A DNA stretch of 15,232 nt from JAEXNA01 sp037968995 (GTDB taxonomy: Bacteria; Vulcanimicrobiota; Xenobia; Xenobiales; JADMJV01). This document shows, piece after piece, positions 1-7,479 of the stretch. Under the pieces are notes generated by a model. The model was not told where the DNA came from, searched no databases, and was given only the letters and a program-made list of their open reading frames with translations. Within the stretch, counting starts at the first letter, position 1. Every line of letters starts with the position of its first letter. The DNA lies in contig JBBKWP010000441.1 in NCBI GenBank assembly GCA_037968995.1, positions 1 through 15,232 on the forward strand, in the 5' to 3' direction. The position numbers were made by a program, and so were the translations under genes.

Positions 1-611
1 AAGCCGGCGCGCACTTTGAAGAACTGTTCAACATCGAAGAAGAACGGATCCTCACGCAGGCCGGCGAAAACGCTGACGGTTGAGTTGTTGACGGTGAAGT
101 TGTTCACCACAGGCGTTGGGTTCGGGTTGCCCAAGAGAGGCGCGGCGGGGGTGGTGACACCACCGGTCGCGGTCACTTGAGACACGGGCAGTTCGTTGAC
201 CGTACTCACGACATCCATGTCGAACGCTTGGCTTCCGTTGGCACCCGGGGGTTGAAAGCGGAAGTCGAGGCGAAGGTCGGTCTGACCGGTCGCCGCGTTG
301 TCCACATTGGACTGACGTCCGATGTGGAACGAGTAGATGGCTTCCGTGTTAAAGAAATACTGCTGACGTGGCAACGAACGGGGATTGGTGTTCATGACCA
401 TAATCAGGTTTCCGGCGTCCGCGGCAACGCCGGTCTGCCAGTCTTCGCGAAAGACGTAAAGATCAGTGAGACTCAGATTTCGCGATTTTATCTGGGTTTC
501 ACCGTCGTCGTGGTCACTTGCCACAACAGGCGCGACTTGCGAGCCGTAGAGAAGGGCTCCGCCGAGGGCTAATGCCGCAGCGAAGGTTCTCCATTTTGAA
601 AAGATTTTCAT
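1..611 (-). CDS. DUF4331 family secreted protein, N-terminal part (runs off left edge)
   Basis: The reading frame is open from an ATG at 611 to the window edge, giving 203 visible residues. A GGAGG site at 619-623 lies 7 nt before the ATG and fixes the start. Residues 1-32 form a Sec signal peptide: a Lys/Arg-containing N-terminus, a hydrophobic Ala/Leu core, and a likely cut after VVA or VAS. The mature protein begins SDHDDGE. LTDLYVF at about 48-54 and VFAGLREDPFFFD at about 181-193 are hallmark segments of the DUF4331 family, which is exported and of unknown biochemical function. The C-terminal part is missing only because the window ends. The gene follows the Roadblock gene on the same strand after 102 nt and has its own strong ribosome site, so it is probably a separate unit. 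The family call is from motif recognition; no function is inferred. Confidence 0.82.
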   Translation of the reverse strand, partial: MKIFSKWRTFAAALALGGALLYGSQVAPVVASDHDDGETQIKSRNLSLTDLYVFREDWQTGVAADAGNLIMVMNTNPRSLPRQQYFFNTEAIYSFHIGRQSNVDNAATGQTDLRLDFRFQPPGANGSQAFDMDVVSTVNELPVSQVTATGGVTTPAAPLLGNPNPTPVVNNFTVNNSTVSVFAGLREDPFFFDVEQFFKVRAG

Positions 612-618
612 AATAATG

Positions 619-646
619 CCTCCGAATAGATGCGAGTTGATTCGCA
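619..646 (-). promoter_or_regulatory. Ribosome binding site and small leader hairpin of the DUF4331 gene
   Basis: On the minus strand GGAGG (619-623) stands 7 nt before the ATG at 611. About 8 nt further upstream TGCGA (631-635) and TCGCA (642-646) can pair as a 5-bp hairpin with a 6-nt loop. The ribosome site is clear. The hairpin is short and may be chance. No convincing -35/-10 pair was found between 647 and 713. Confidence 0.55.
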
Positions 647-713
647 CCCACTTAGTACGGTCCTTTTGATTCTAGGAGTATTCTTTATAGCATATTAGTG
701 CTAGGTCGCGTGT

Positions 714-1061
714 CTACAACTGTTCCTTCAGGGCATTCCCGGCCTGCTCCAAGCCGTATCGAAGCATACCCAGGGAGACTTCGGTACCCGTGAGTACCAA
801 AAGGTAGGTGACTTCGTTAATGCTACGCAAAAAGAGATGACCGTTGTCGGCCTCCAAACTGAGCATTCCCAGTTCGCCGCGCTCGAACTTATCGCGCATC
901 CCCGCTTCGGCGCTTTGCAGCATTTCGGCGGTCTCGGCTCCCAGAAAGTCCGGGTCCGGGCGAGCGTCTCCTAAAGAGGCGATCAGCAGCCCGTCCTTAC
1001 CCACGATAAGCGATGCTTCCACTCCGGGAATCTGATTGAGCCCTTCTAACACTTCATCCAT
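714..1061 (-). CDS. Stand-alone Roadblock/LC7 domain protein
   Basis: This 115-residue protein is a single Roadblock/LC7 domain (MglB-like size and layout). It has an N-terminal helix (MDEVLEGLNQIPGVEA), a strand pair with SLIVGKDGLLIASLG, a central helix rich in Ala/Glu, a strand with LSLEADNGHLFLR, and a last strand plus helix ending in LKEQL. Roadblock proteins form dimers and usually act as regulators or GAPs of Ras-like GTPases such as MglA, in polarity and motility signalling. The start is supported by an AGGAG 9 nt upstream. It is the third gene of the minus-strand operon, 44 nt after the gene that itself ends in two Roadblock-like domains. It may therefore form hetero-oligomers with that protein. 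No GTPase gene is in view, so its partner is unknown. Location should be cytosolic: no signal peptide or membrane segment is seen. Confidence 0.85.
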   Translation of the reverse strand: MDEVLEGLNQIPGVEASLIVGKDGLLIASLGDARPDPDFLGAETAEMLQSAEAGMRDKFERGELGMLSLEADNGHLFLRSINEVTYLLVLTGTEVSLGMLRYGLEQAGNALKEQL

Positions 1062-1105
1062 TGTCGTCTACTCCTTTACCCATAGGGCTAGTTGATCATC
1101 GTTAT

Positions 1106-3583
1106 TCACTGAAACACCGAGGAGAGCATCGCGGCCGCGCCACTCAGTCGATTCTGCCAGACTTCACGGGCCACATCACTCTTCAAGAAGGAGATCAGGT
1201 AGGCTTCGCCGTCGATGGGCATGACGCTGTAGGTCCGCTCTTGGGTGACCAAGAGATATTGACGCACTGGTTTTAGCCCCAGGAAATCGATCTCCTGAGC
1301 GCAGTCGCCCACCGCTTGAGTCAGGATCACTCCCACCAGTTCCGGATTGATATCGTCGGGCAGTAACATGTCGATGGGCAGTCCGTCACTCAGAGTCACA
1401 ACATTGCCTATCATTCCCTCCACCTGAGCAAGTTCTTCGAGAACTTTCTTCATAATGGCTTCCCGAAGCACCGTCTCGCCGGGAAGATCGGCACCGCCGT
1501 GACTGTCGGAGGCGACAGTACTCAGCCCGAGCGCGACCAAACTTAATTCATTAGGCATCGGATAAACGGTCAACGCGGTCTCACCTGCCTCCAGAGACAA
1601 TCGAGTGAGGCTTCCTAATTCCGCTTCTTCCAGACCACGACTTAAGACCCCGAGCAAAGTCGCCTGAACGCCGGCTGACCGCTGGAAGACTTGATTGCCA
1701 ACGCCATGGCTGGTGTATTCGAGGCCATCGGACGTCACCAAGCCCGCGACTTGCACATCCGCGCTTGCTGCAGTCGCCTCGGCAATCTTCTGGCTGACCT
1801 GGGAGTGGTCCCACCCGTAGACGGAGAGCACGGAGGTCAAATCCTCGACGAGTTCGTCGAGGGCCCTTCCTGCCGGCGGTTTTTCCACAGGGCTCTCAAC
1901 TTCAGGTAGCATCTCAGTATAATCGGGTTCCGTGTACTCCGGCTCCGTGTACTCAGGCTCCGCAGGTTTTGACTCTTCGGGTTCGGGTTCGGGTTCAGGT
2001 GCGGGTGCGAGCTCGGACTCGGGCCCGGCTTGCTCCGGAACCGTGTAATCAGTGTCCGTGTAACTGATATCCGTGAAACTGGTGTCCGTTGACGAACCCA
2101 AGTCGAGATCGCCGAGGTCGAGGTCCCCGAGGTCTAAATCGAGATCGAGGTCGAGATCGAGGTCGAGGTCACTTCCCATCGAGCTTCCACCCAGATCGAG
2201 GTCTCCCAGGCTGGAGCTGAAATCATCCATGGGGACGTCGACTCCCGGGATATCCGGCACTTCTAGGTCGGAACCGACATCCTGGACCGACAGCGAAAGA
2301 GCCTCATCAACGACATCGTCGGCAGAGGTCTCGAGGTCGAAATCAAAATCGAGGCTGAAGAGTTCTCCCAGACTGGACTCTTCGATAGGCTCTGGTTCGG
2401 GCCCCAGTAGATGTTCTCCGACAACCCCTCCAACATCGATCTGAGTCAGATCGTCGAAGCGACGAAGAATGTCTTCCACACTTCGATAAGATGTTTCGTG
2501 GAGAACCTGTGAAATTTTTTCTCCGAGAGTGCTGAGATCGTTGATCATATCCATGGCGATCCCGTTAGTGCTACGTTCTATCACCTGCTGGGCTTCTTTA
2601 CTTCTGCCGGCGGGAGCGACGAGAAAGGCTGCGTCGGGCTCGTAGTACCGGGCTCTCGAAACGAATCGAAACGCCTTATCGGGCGTCACCTGATCTTCCT
2701 GAACTTCGAACATAAAAACAGTGCCCTCGTAGATAGCGAAGAGATCGACCGTTTCGTATTCATTGTCTAAAGCCCATCGAAGACTCTTCTCGGAAACGCC
2801 ATGGTGCGACAAAGCTTCCGCCAAGGAAAGGGCCAACCAGAGATTGCGATGAGCCAACCTTTTCCCCAGAGCCGTGGGTCGCAGTAACTGGTCGACCCGC
2901 TCTTCGGTGATCAGTCGGTTGGAAAAGGGACTACGGAACCCACGTTCAGCGGCGTCCTGCAAGGCCTCAAAGCTAGGAAATCGAGCCAACTCCCTATTGG
3001 AGTCTCGATCGAAGACCTCAAACTCCCGCTCCAGAAGACCTTGCTCTACTAGACCGTTGACGTGGCCCTCGTAGTCGCCCTCTCTACCCGCCGTGAATCG
3101 GCTAAGAGCCAAACCCGGCTCTTGCGCCACTGTGTGCAAAAGCTCACGACAAGCCAGTGTAGTCAAGACCCGAGCGGCCTCCAAGTGACCTCTACCTACT
3201 GGAAAAGGATCCGATTCTTCCGCGACCATGCGGAAACGACGACTGAGGACGGACAGCGGTGTCCAGCGCCACGAGTCCACCACTGAAGCGATAGAACTCC
3301 GGAACTCTTCAAATGGCTCCAAAGGAGCATCCTCTGCAAAAATGACACCAGCCTCGATGGAGTCGCGCTCAGGCGAAACCCAGTAGAAGAAAATGTCGTT
3401 CCCTTTACCTAGAAAAAGCTCGCCGCCTTTTCCCGGTTCCAGGGCCTCTAGAGCTAATTGCTTGCGCAACTCACCCGGGACATCGCTCACCAAAGGCTGA
3501 TATAGCCCCTTCAGGCGACGCCAGAGTTCGTGCTCCAACTCTTGTCCGATTTTGACGCGTAAAACTTCGCGAAGGACCTGCAT
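1106..3583 (-). CDS. Multidomain protein: PD-(D/E)XK-like domain, acidic repeat linker, two C-terminal Roadblock-like domains
   Basis: I choose ATG 3583 (825 residues). An in-frame GTG at 3616 would add 11 residues but overlaps the TPR gene, whereas GGAGGAG at the TPR gene's end sits properly before ATG 3583. Residues about 1-110 are unassigned alpha/beta. Residues about 135-260 look like a winged-helix-type region. Residues about 270-350 resemble a restriction-endonuclease fold: E275, VDL with D280, then E293-V-Q295 where an active enzyme usually has ExK, followed by the family-like TPDKAFRFVSRARYYEPDAA. Residues about 395-570 are a low-complexity linker with Asp-Leu repeats, then Pro-Glu and Tyr-Thr repeats. 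Residues about 573-690 and 705-825 each look like a Roadblock/LC7 domain (VAGLVTSDGLEYTSHG; IGNVVTLSDGLPIDM). No signal or membrane segment is seen. It is the second gene of the operon. Nuclease fold and Roadblock calls come from pattern recognition; enzymatic activity is doubtful. Confidence 0.72.
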   Translation of the reverse strand: MQVLREVLRVKIGQELEHELWRRLKGLYQPLVSDVPGELRKQLALEALEPGKGGELFLGKGNDIFFYWVSPERDSIEAGVIFAEDAPLEPFEEFRSSIASVVDSWRWTPLSVLSRRFRMVAEESDPFPVGRGHLEAARVLTTLACRELLHTVAQEPGLALSRFTAGREGDYEGHVNGLVEQGLLEREFEVFDRDSNRELARFPSFEALQDAAERGFRSPFSNRLITEERVDQLLRPTALGKRLAHRNLWLALSLAEALSHHGVSEKSLRWALDNEYETVDLFAIYEGTVFMFEVQEDQVTPDKAFRFVSRARYYEPDAAFLVAPAGRSKEAQQVIERSTNGIAMDMINDLSTLGEKISQVLHETSYRSVEDILRRFDDLTQIDVGGVVGEHLLGPEPEPIEESSLGELFSLDFDFDLETSADDVVDEALSLSVQDVGSDLEVPDIPGVDVPMDDFSSSLGDLDLGGSSMGSDLDLDLDLDLDLDLGDLDLGDLDLGSSTDTSFTDISYTDTDYTVPEQAGPESELAPAPEPEPEPEESKPAEPEYTEPEYTEPDYTEMLPEVESPVEKPPAGRALDELVEDLTSVLSVYGWDHSQVSQKIAEATAASADVQVAGLVTSDGLEYTSHGVGNQVFQRSAGVQATLLGVLSRGLEEAELGSLTRLSLEAGETALTVYPMPNELSLVALGLSTVASDSHGGADLPGETVLREAIMKKVLEELAQVEGMIGNVVTLSDGLPIDMLLPDDINPELVGVILTQAVGDCAQEIDFLGLKPVRQYLLVTQERTYSVMPIDGEAYLISFLKSDVAREVWQNRLSGAAAMLSSVFQ
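1914..1960 (-). repeat. 12-nt tandem repeat encoding EPEYT/EPDYT units
   Basis: Three adjacent units encode EPEYT, EPEYT and EPDYT in the linker just before the first C-terminal Roadblock-like domain. A looser series of Tyr/Phe-Thr units (SFTDISYTDTDYT) occurs about 40 residues earlier. The repeated Thr and Tyr in an acidic context could be phosphorylation sites or a binding ladder; this is inference. Confidence 0.7.
2096..2170 (-). repeat. Asp-Leu coding tandem repeat (hexanucleotide-like) in the linker
   Basis: On the minus strand this stretch is built of short GAYCTC-type units encoding alternating Asp-Leu (seven DL pairs), then GDLDLGDLDLG. It corresponds to residues about 472-496 of the 825-residue protein. 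The near-identical 6-nt units make it prone to copy-number change without frameshift. Downstream in the protein lie Pro-Glu and Tyr-Thr repeats (see the separate entry at 1914-1960). Confidence 0.85.
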
Positions 3584-3608
3584 GATACTTCTACTCTCCT
3601 CCAGGTAT
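3584..3608 (-). promoter_or_regulatory. Ribosome binding site embedded in the end of the TPR gene
   Basis: On the minus strand the last codons of the TPR gene read GGA GGA GAG TAG. The same bases give a purine-rich GGAGGAGAG site for the next gene, whose ATG is at 3583, 7 nt after the TAG. This decides the ATG over the upstream GTG at 3616 and implies translational coupling. Confidence 0.7.
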
Positions 3609-6600
3609 AGCGACACCTAAGCGCTCTAACTCTTTTGCAAATTTCTGATGAAAGCCAGTGGACCTCTTTTGTTGCGAGACTTGAAATCCCGTTTTCAGCT
3701 GCTCGATCCCTTCTTCAACCATTCTCATTCGTTCATAGATGAGGGCTAGGTTGTAGCGGGCGTTGAGATCGTCGGCATCAAGATCGAGGCAACGTCGATA
3801 AGATTCAATCACTTGGTCCCATTGCCGCTTCTTCGAATAAGCGACCCCAAGATTATAATGTGTCTTCGGATCCAGAGGGTTCAAAGTGATCGCCTTGCGA
3901 TAAGCGGAGATCGCTTCGTCTAGACGGCCGGCGGCCGCATACGCGATTCCGAGGTGGCTCTGGGCATCGGCCAAAGTGGGTTCAAGTTCCACGGCTTTAT
4001 TGAGCACCTTGACCGCGCGCTCGAAGTCTCCTAGGCGAAAGGCCACCAGCCCCAACTTACTGGGATGGTCCGGATTCTTGGGGTCCAACAGCGACGCCTC
4101 TTCGTAAGCGGCGGCTGCCTCATCCCATTTACCGAGTTGCATGAAAACCAATCCAAGGTCAGCGTGAGGCTTAGCCCATTCTGGAGCGATATGCGTGGCT
4201 GAACGCAAGCAGGACATCGCGTCATCAAAGCGTCCCCGACGCATCAAGACGGCGCCCAGGCCGGCCTGGGCTCTAGCGTTGTCGGGAGTGATCCCTAGGG
4301 CACGGCGATACTGAGTCTCCGCCTCGTCGAGTCTGTTGGTACCAAGTAGCGCATCGCCCAGCAGAGCACTGGTTTCCGGCCCCGGCATAAGACGGGCCGC
4401 CTGCTCCATCAGACTGATGGCTAGGGCGTGATCTCCGCGCTCGGAGTACGCCTTCCCTAATTCCATGTGCATCTCAACGCTGTGAGGCTGAAGATCAAGC
4501 GCGGCTTGAAATTCTTCAATGGCAAGGTCGACTTGCTCGTTGACTTTGTAAAGGCGTCCCAATTCCACACGAGCCTTCGTGAGGTCGGGATAGTCCGCCA
4601 GTAGTGAACGAAACTGCGCGATAGCCTCTTTAGGCTCACTCACCTTCGCGGCACAGACCGCATTCTGGAGACGTATGGCGAGGTCGTCGGGATCGAGGCG
4701 AAAGGCTTCCAGAGCCTCCTGATAGGCCAACTCCACTTTCCCTTGGAGCAGATACAGGCGCCCCCTATGAAAACGAAGATCCGCTTCCTTGGGGTAGTTA
4801 ACGGAAGCCACGGCTAGCTCTTGCTCAGCCTCTTCCCAAAGTTGACAGTCGATCAGCAAAAGAGCGCGGCGGAATGCGATATCGTTCTGCTTGGCTCCAG
4901 CGGCTTCCGCGTCACGCAGAGCCTTCAGAGCCGGCTTCAGGCAGTGGAGTGCTTGCAGTGCGCAGCCCAAAAAGTAGAAGAAATCGGGCCGCTCCTCGTC
5001 GGGGGGTTCCAACTGGATAGCCGCTTGGAGATGATTGACGGCTTCGGTATACATCTTATCCAGGTAGAGAACCTTACCGAGATAACCCGAAATATCCCAA
5101 CGTCCAGGCTCGATGGCCGCGGCCTGTCGGAAGTATTCCTCAGCTCCCCGATGATCTCCAAGCTCCATCAAAGCGCGCCCGAGGTAAAAGAGCGCGTCAC
5201 AATGGCCTGGGTCGAAGCCAAAACTGGTCGCTAAACTCTCTCTGGCCTCTTCGAAGCGTTGTGCTTGAAAAAGGGTGAAACCCAACTCAAAGAGCGTCTC
5301 CGCTCGTTTGGGCTTGAGTTCCACCGCGACGCGATAGGACTCGATGGCCCGATCGGTCTGGCCGAATTCTCGTTGGAGTTCTGCCAGGTCCAAAAGATAG
5401 TCCAAGTTGTTGTCGTCGAGTTCGGCCGCTCTTTCAAGGTATCCGAGCGCCGTACTCGCGCTTCCCAGATCTCGCTCTACTGACGCTGCCTCATAAAAAT
5501 AATGGGCATTCTTCGGCTCCAGACTCGTCGCTTCTCGAAAGGCCGCCTTGGCCTCCTCGTCTCGGCCCAAACGGCGCAGAGCCAGACCGAGGCGAAAGTG
5601 AGCTTCGCCCCAATACGGGTAAAGGTCGATGGCTGCTTGAAAACTCGCGGCCGTGGGCTCGTCGAGACTCAACTTTTCGTAAATCTCACCCAAACCAAAT
5701 CGATAGTCCTGTTGGTTGGGCTCTAGACTGGTCGCCTGCTGAATCTCTTCGGCGGCGCGATCGTAGAGCCCCAATTCAAGAAATGCCATCCCCAACGAGT
5801 AACGGACGTGACCATTGAGCGGGTTGATCTCGAGCGACTTCTCGAACGATTCGGCCGCCTCTTCGGTACGACCCATTCCTGCCTGAGCGCTCCCTGTCAG
5901 ATACCAGAGTTGACTTCGCTTCGGCGAGATAGAGAGGGCCTTTTTATAGTGGGAGACGGCAAGGTCGAGCTTATCGAGACCCGCGTAAGCTTGCCCGATG
6001 GCTGAATAAAAGTCGCTATTTTCCGGATCCAGAGACAGAGCTTTCTGGTAACGCTTGATGGCAAGGTCGATGCGCCCCAGACGAACATACGACAGACCGA
6101 GACGATAGTGGGCTTCTCCCATTTCCGGTGCCAGTTCGATGGCTTTCTGATATTCCGCGTTCGCCTCATCAAAGGCTCCCAAACGGATGAATACATTGCC
6201 CATCTCGAAATGCACCTTGGGAAGGTTCGCGTCCAGAGAGATCGCAGTCTGGTATTCGCGCCGCGCGGCGCCTAGTCGTCCCTGCTCACTATAAACTTGT
6301 CCCAAGTGAAAATGCACCAGAGTATCATTGGGATCCAGGTCGATCGCTTTTAGAAATTCCTGAATGGCGAGGTCATGGCGCTCGGTCTGGAAGAAAGCTA
6401 AGCCCAGGTTATTGTGGGTATACGGATCGTTGGGATCGAGTTGAATCGCTTCTTTGTACTCGGCGATACACGCTTCCAGGTCTCCCATTCGAGCATAGGC
6501 ACGACCCAAACTGTAGTGGTAGTAAGAATCCATCGGTTCGAGTTCGATGGCGGCCTGAAAATGATGGATGGCGTCTTCGATCTTGTCTCCGGCGGAAAGT

Positions 6601-7292
6601 GCCAAGCCCAGATGATAATGAGCCCGATGATGATCGGGGCTCAGTTCCAAAACCCTGCGATAGCGATCCACAGCCCGCTCGCCCTGACCCATCTTCCAGA
6701 AACATTGACCTAGTTGGAATTGGGCCTCCGTGTGGTCAGCTTCCAGTTCGATGGCCCGTTCGAATTCCTCGACGGCCTGCTCGGTCTTGCCCTGACGGAG
6801 GTAAACGAGTCCCAGGTTATACCGTGCATCGACGTTGGCGGGGTTCGCTTGAACCTGACGAATGAAGTCCTCGGTGCCCTGGAGTCGCTCTAGTTCCTGT
6901 TGAATCCGGCGCTCACCGGTGGAATCGTTCTGGATCTGAACGACTTTGAGAGCCACCTGGAGTTCGGTGATCGCCTTGTCGCGGTTTCCCAGACGCTCAT
7001 AAGCGAGACCTAAATTGTAGTGAGCACGAACGAAATTGGGAACCAACGCACAAACTTCTTGCCATGCGCGGACGGCCATTTCCAAACCGCCCTGTCGGAA
7101 ATAGGCGGTCCCCATCTCAAAGTGAGCTTGCACATGCCCAGGATTGAGCAGTACCACCCTCTGATACTCACGAATCGCGGCGTCGAGCCGATTTTCGTAG
7201 AGGTGCTGGTTGCCTAGTCGATAGTGATAGTCGACTTCATCATTAGAGGCAAACGCCCCCAGGCTCCCCTGTGATTGGGTTGGATGGTCCAA
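3591..7292 (-). CDS. Giant TPR-repeat scaffold protein (about 34 TPRs)
   Basis: The frame encodes 1233 residues from a TTG at 7292. That TTG has AGGAG at 7298-7302, 5 nt upstream. A TTG at 7316 would add 8 residues but lacks a good site, and no ATG is available. After about 19 residues nearly the whole chain is consecutive 34-residue tetratricopeptide repeats with the typical pattern (xxxHYxLGLAYxxLGxxDxAIxxYxxAIxLDPxN). I count about 34. One 32-residue interruption lies after repeat 3, and some degenerate repeats occur around 21-25. A 25-residue basic tail follows. There is no signal peptide, membrane segment or catalytic domain, so it should be a cytosolic superhelical scaffold. TPRs mediate protein-protein binding. 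As first gene of an operon with two Roadblock-containing proteins, it plausibly organises that complex; this is inference. Annotation pipelines may assign enzyme names from TPR similarity, which should be discounted. Confidence 0.9.
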   Translation of the reverse strand: MDHPTQSQGSLGAFASNDEVDYHYRLGNQHLYENRLDAAIREYQRVVLLNPGHVQAHFEMGTAYFRQGGLEMAVRAWQEVCALVPNFVRAHYNLGLAYERLGNRDKAITELQVALKVVQIQNDSTGERRIQQELERLQGTEDFIRQVQANPANVDARYNLGLVYLRQGKTEQAVEEFERAIELEADHTEAQFQLGQCFWKMGQGERAVDRYRRVLELSPDHHRAHYHLGLALSAGDKIEDAIHHFQAAIELEPMDSYYHYSLGRAYARMGDLEACIAEYKEAIQLDPNDPYTHNNLGLAFFQTERHDLAIQEFLKAIDLDPNDTLVHFHLGQVYSEQGRLGAARREYQTAISLDANLPKVHFEMGNVFIRLGAFDEANAEYQKAIELAPEMGEAHYRLGLSYVRLGRIDLAIKRYQKALSLDPENSDFYSAIGQAYAGLDKLDLAVSHYKKALSISPKRSQLWYLTGSAQAGMGRTEEAAESFEKSLEINPLNGHVRYSLGMAFLELGLYDRAAEEIQQATSLEPNQQDYRFGLGEIYEKLSLDEPTAASFQAAIDLYPYWGEAHFRLGLALRRLGRDEEAKAAFREATSLEPKNAHYFYEAASVERDLGSASTALGYLERAAELDDNNLDYLLDLAELQREFGQTDRAIESYRVAVELKPKRAETLFELGFTLFQAQRFEEARESLATSFGFDPGHCDALFYLGRALMELGDHRGAEEYFRQAAAIEPGRWDISGYLGKVLYLDKMYTEAVNHLQAAIQLEPPDEERPDFFYFLGCALQALHCLKPALKALRDAEAAGAKQNDIAFRRALLLIDCQLWEEAEQELAVASVNYPKEADLRFHRGRLYLLQGKVELAYQEALEAFRLDPDDLAIRLQNAVCAAKVSEPKEAIAQFRSLLADYPDLTKARVELGRLYKVNEQVDLAIEEFQAALDLQPHSVEMHMELGKAYSERGDHALAISLMEQAARLMPGPETSALLGDALLGTNRLDEAETQYRRALGITPDNARAQAGLGAVLMRRGRFDDAMSCLRSATHIAPEWAKPHADLGLVFMQLGKWDEAAAAYEEASLLDPKNPDHPSKLGLVAFRLGDFERAVKVLNKAVELEPTLADAQSHLGIAYAAAGRLDEAISAYRKAITLNPLDPKTHYNLGVAYSKKRQWDQVIESYRRCLDLDADDLNARYNLALIYERMRMVEEGIEQLKTGFQVSQQKRSTGFHQKFAKELERLGVAIPGGE

Positions 7293-7297
7293 AACGA

Positions 7298-7302
7298 CTC
7301 CT
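7298..7302 (-). promoter_or_regulatory. Shine-Dalgarno AGGAG deciding the TTG start of the TPR gene
   Basis: AGGAG on the minus strand lies 5 nt before TTG 7292, within an A-rich run. It favours this start over TTG 7316, which falls inside the palindrome. Confidence 0.6.
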
Positions 7303-7306
7303 TTTT

Positions 7307-7324
7307 CCCCGGTCAAGACCGGGG
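7307..7324 (-). repeat. Perfect 18-bp palindrome in the leader of the TPR gene
   Basis: CCCCGGTC and GACCGGGG flank a 2-nt centre. The palindrome lies 4 nt upstream of the AGGAG site of the TPR gene. As DNA it could be an operator. As RNA it would be a very stable hairpin directly before the ribosome site. On the minus strand it is followed by A residues, not T, so it is not an intrinsic terminator for the TPR direction. Confidence 0.7.
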
Positions 7325-7444
7325 AGATTTCGGAGCCAAGGATTAGCCGGGAGGGTCGGAGATTCCTGGTCTTCGCCGACCTTCATTAGCAAAGAGTTGA
7401 GCCTGAACATTTCCCCCTCTGCTCGTCTCGGAAAAGAATGCTCC

Positions 7445-7473
7445 TTGCCCCGCGCACAGGCTTTGTATAAGAT
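7445..7473 (+). promoter_or_regulatory. Predicted promoter of the DUF58-TgpA operon (leaderless type)
   Basis: TTGCCC (7445-7450), a 17-nt spacer and TAAGAT (7468-7473) form a sigma70-like promoter. The ATG at 7480 begins 6 nt after the -10, where transcription would be expected to start, and no Shine-Dalgarno is visible. Together these suggest a leaderless mRNA. The promoter is divergent from the TPR operon across a gap of about 190 nt. Confidence 0.55.
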
Positions 7474-7479
7474 CAGCCG

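Noticed and set aside
177..572. 131-codon plus-strand frame
   Set aside because: It lies opposite the DUF4331 gene, whose signal peptide, ribosome site and family motifs are clear; no recognisable domain in the plus frame.
688..703. TAGCA/TGCTA hairpin downstream of the Roadblock gene as a terminator
   Set aside because: Only 5 bp, AT-rich and without a T-run on the minus strand.
2073..2444. Plus-strand frame encoding an Arg-Ser-rich (SR-like) protein
   Set aside because: It is the antisense of the Asp-Leu repeat linker of a well-supported minus-strand gene; the SR pattern is simply the complement of GAYCTC repeats.
5897..6705. Several 98-99 codon minus-strand frames inside the TPR gene
   Set aside because: Out-of-frame shadows that arise because the repeated TPR codons avoid stops in alternative frames.
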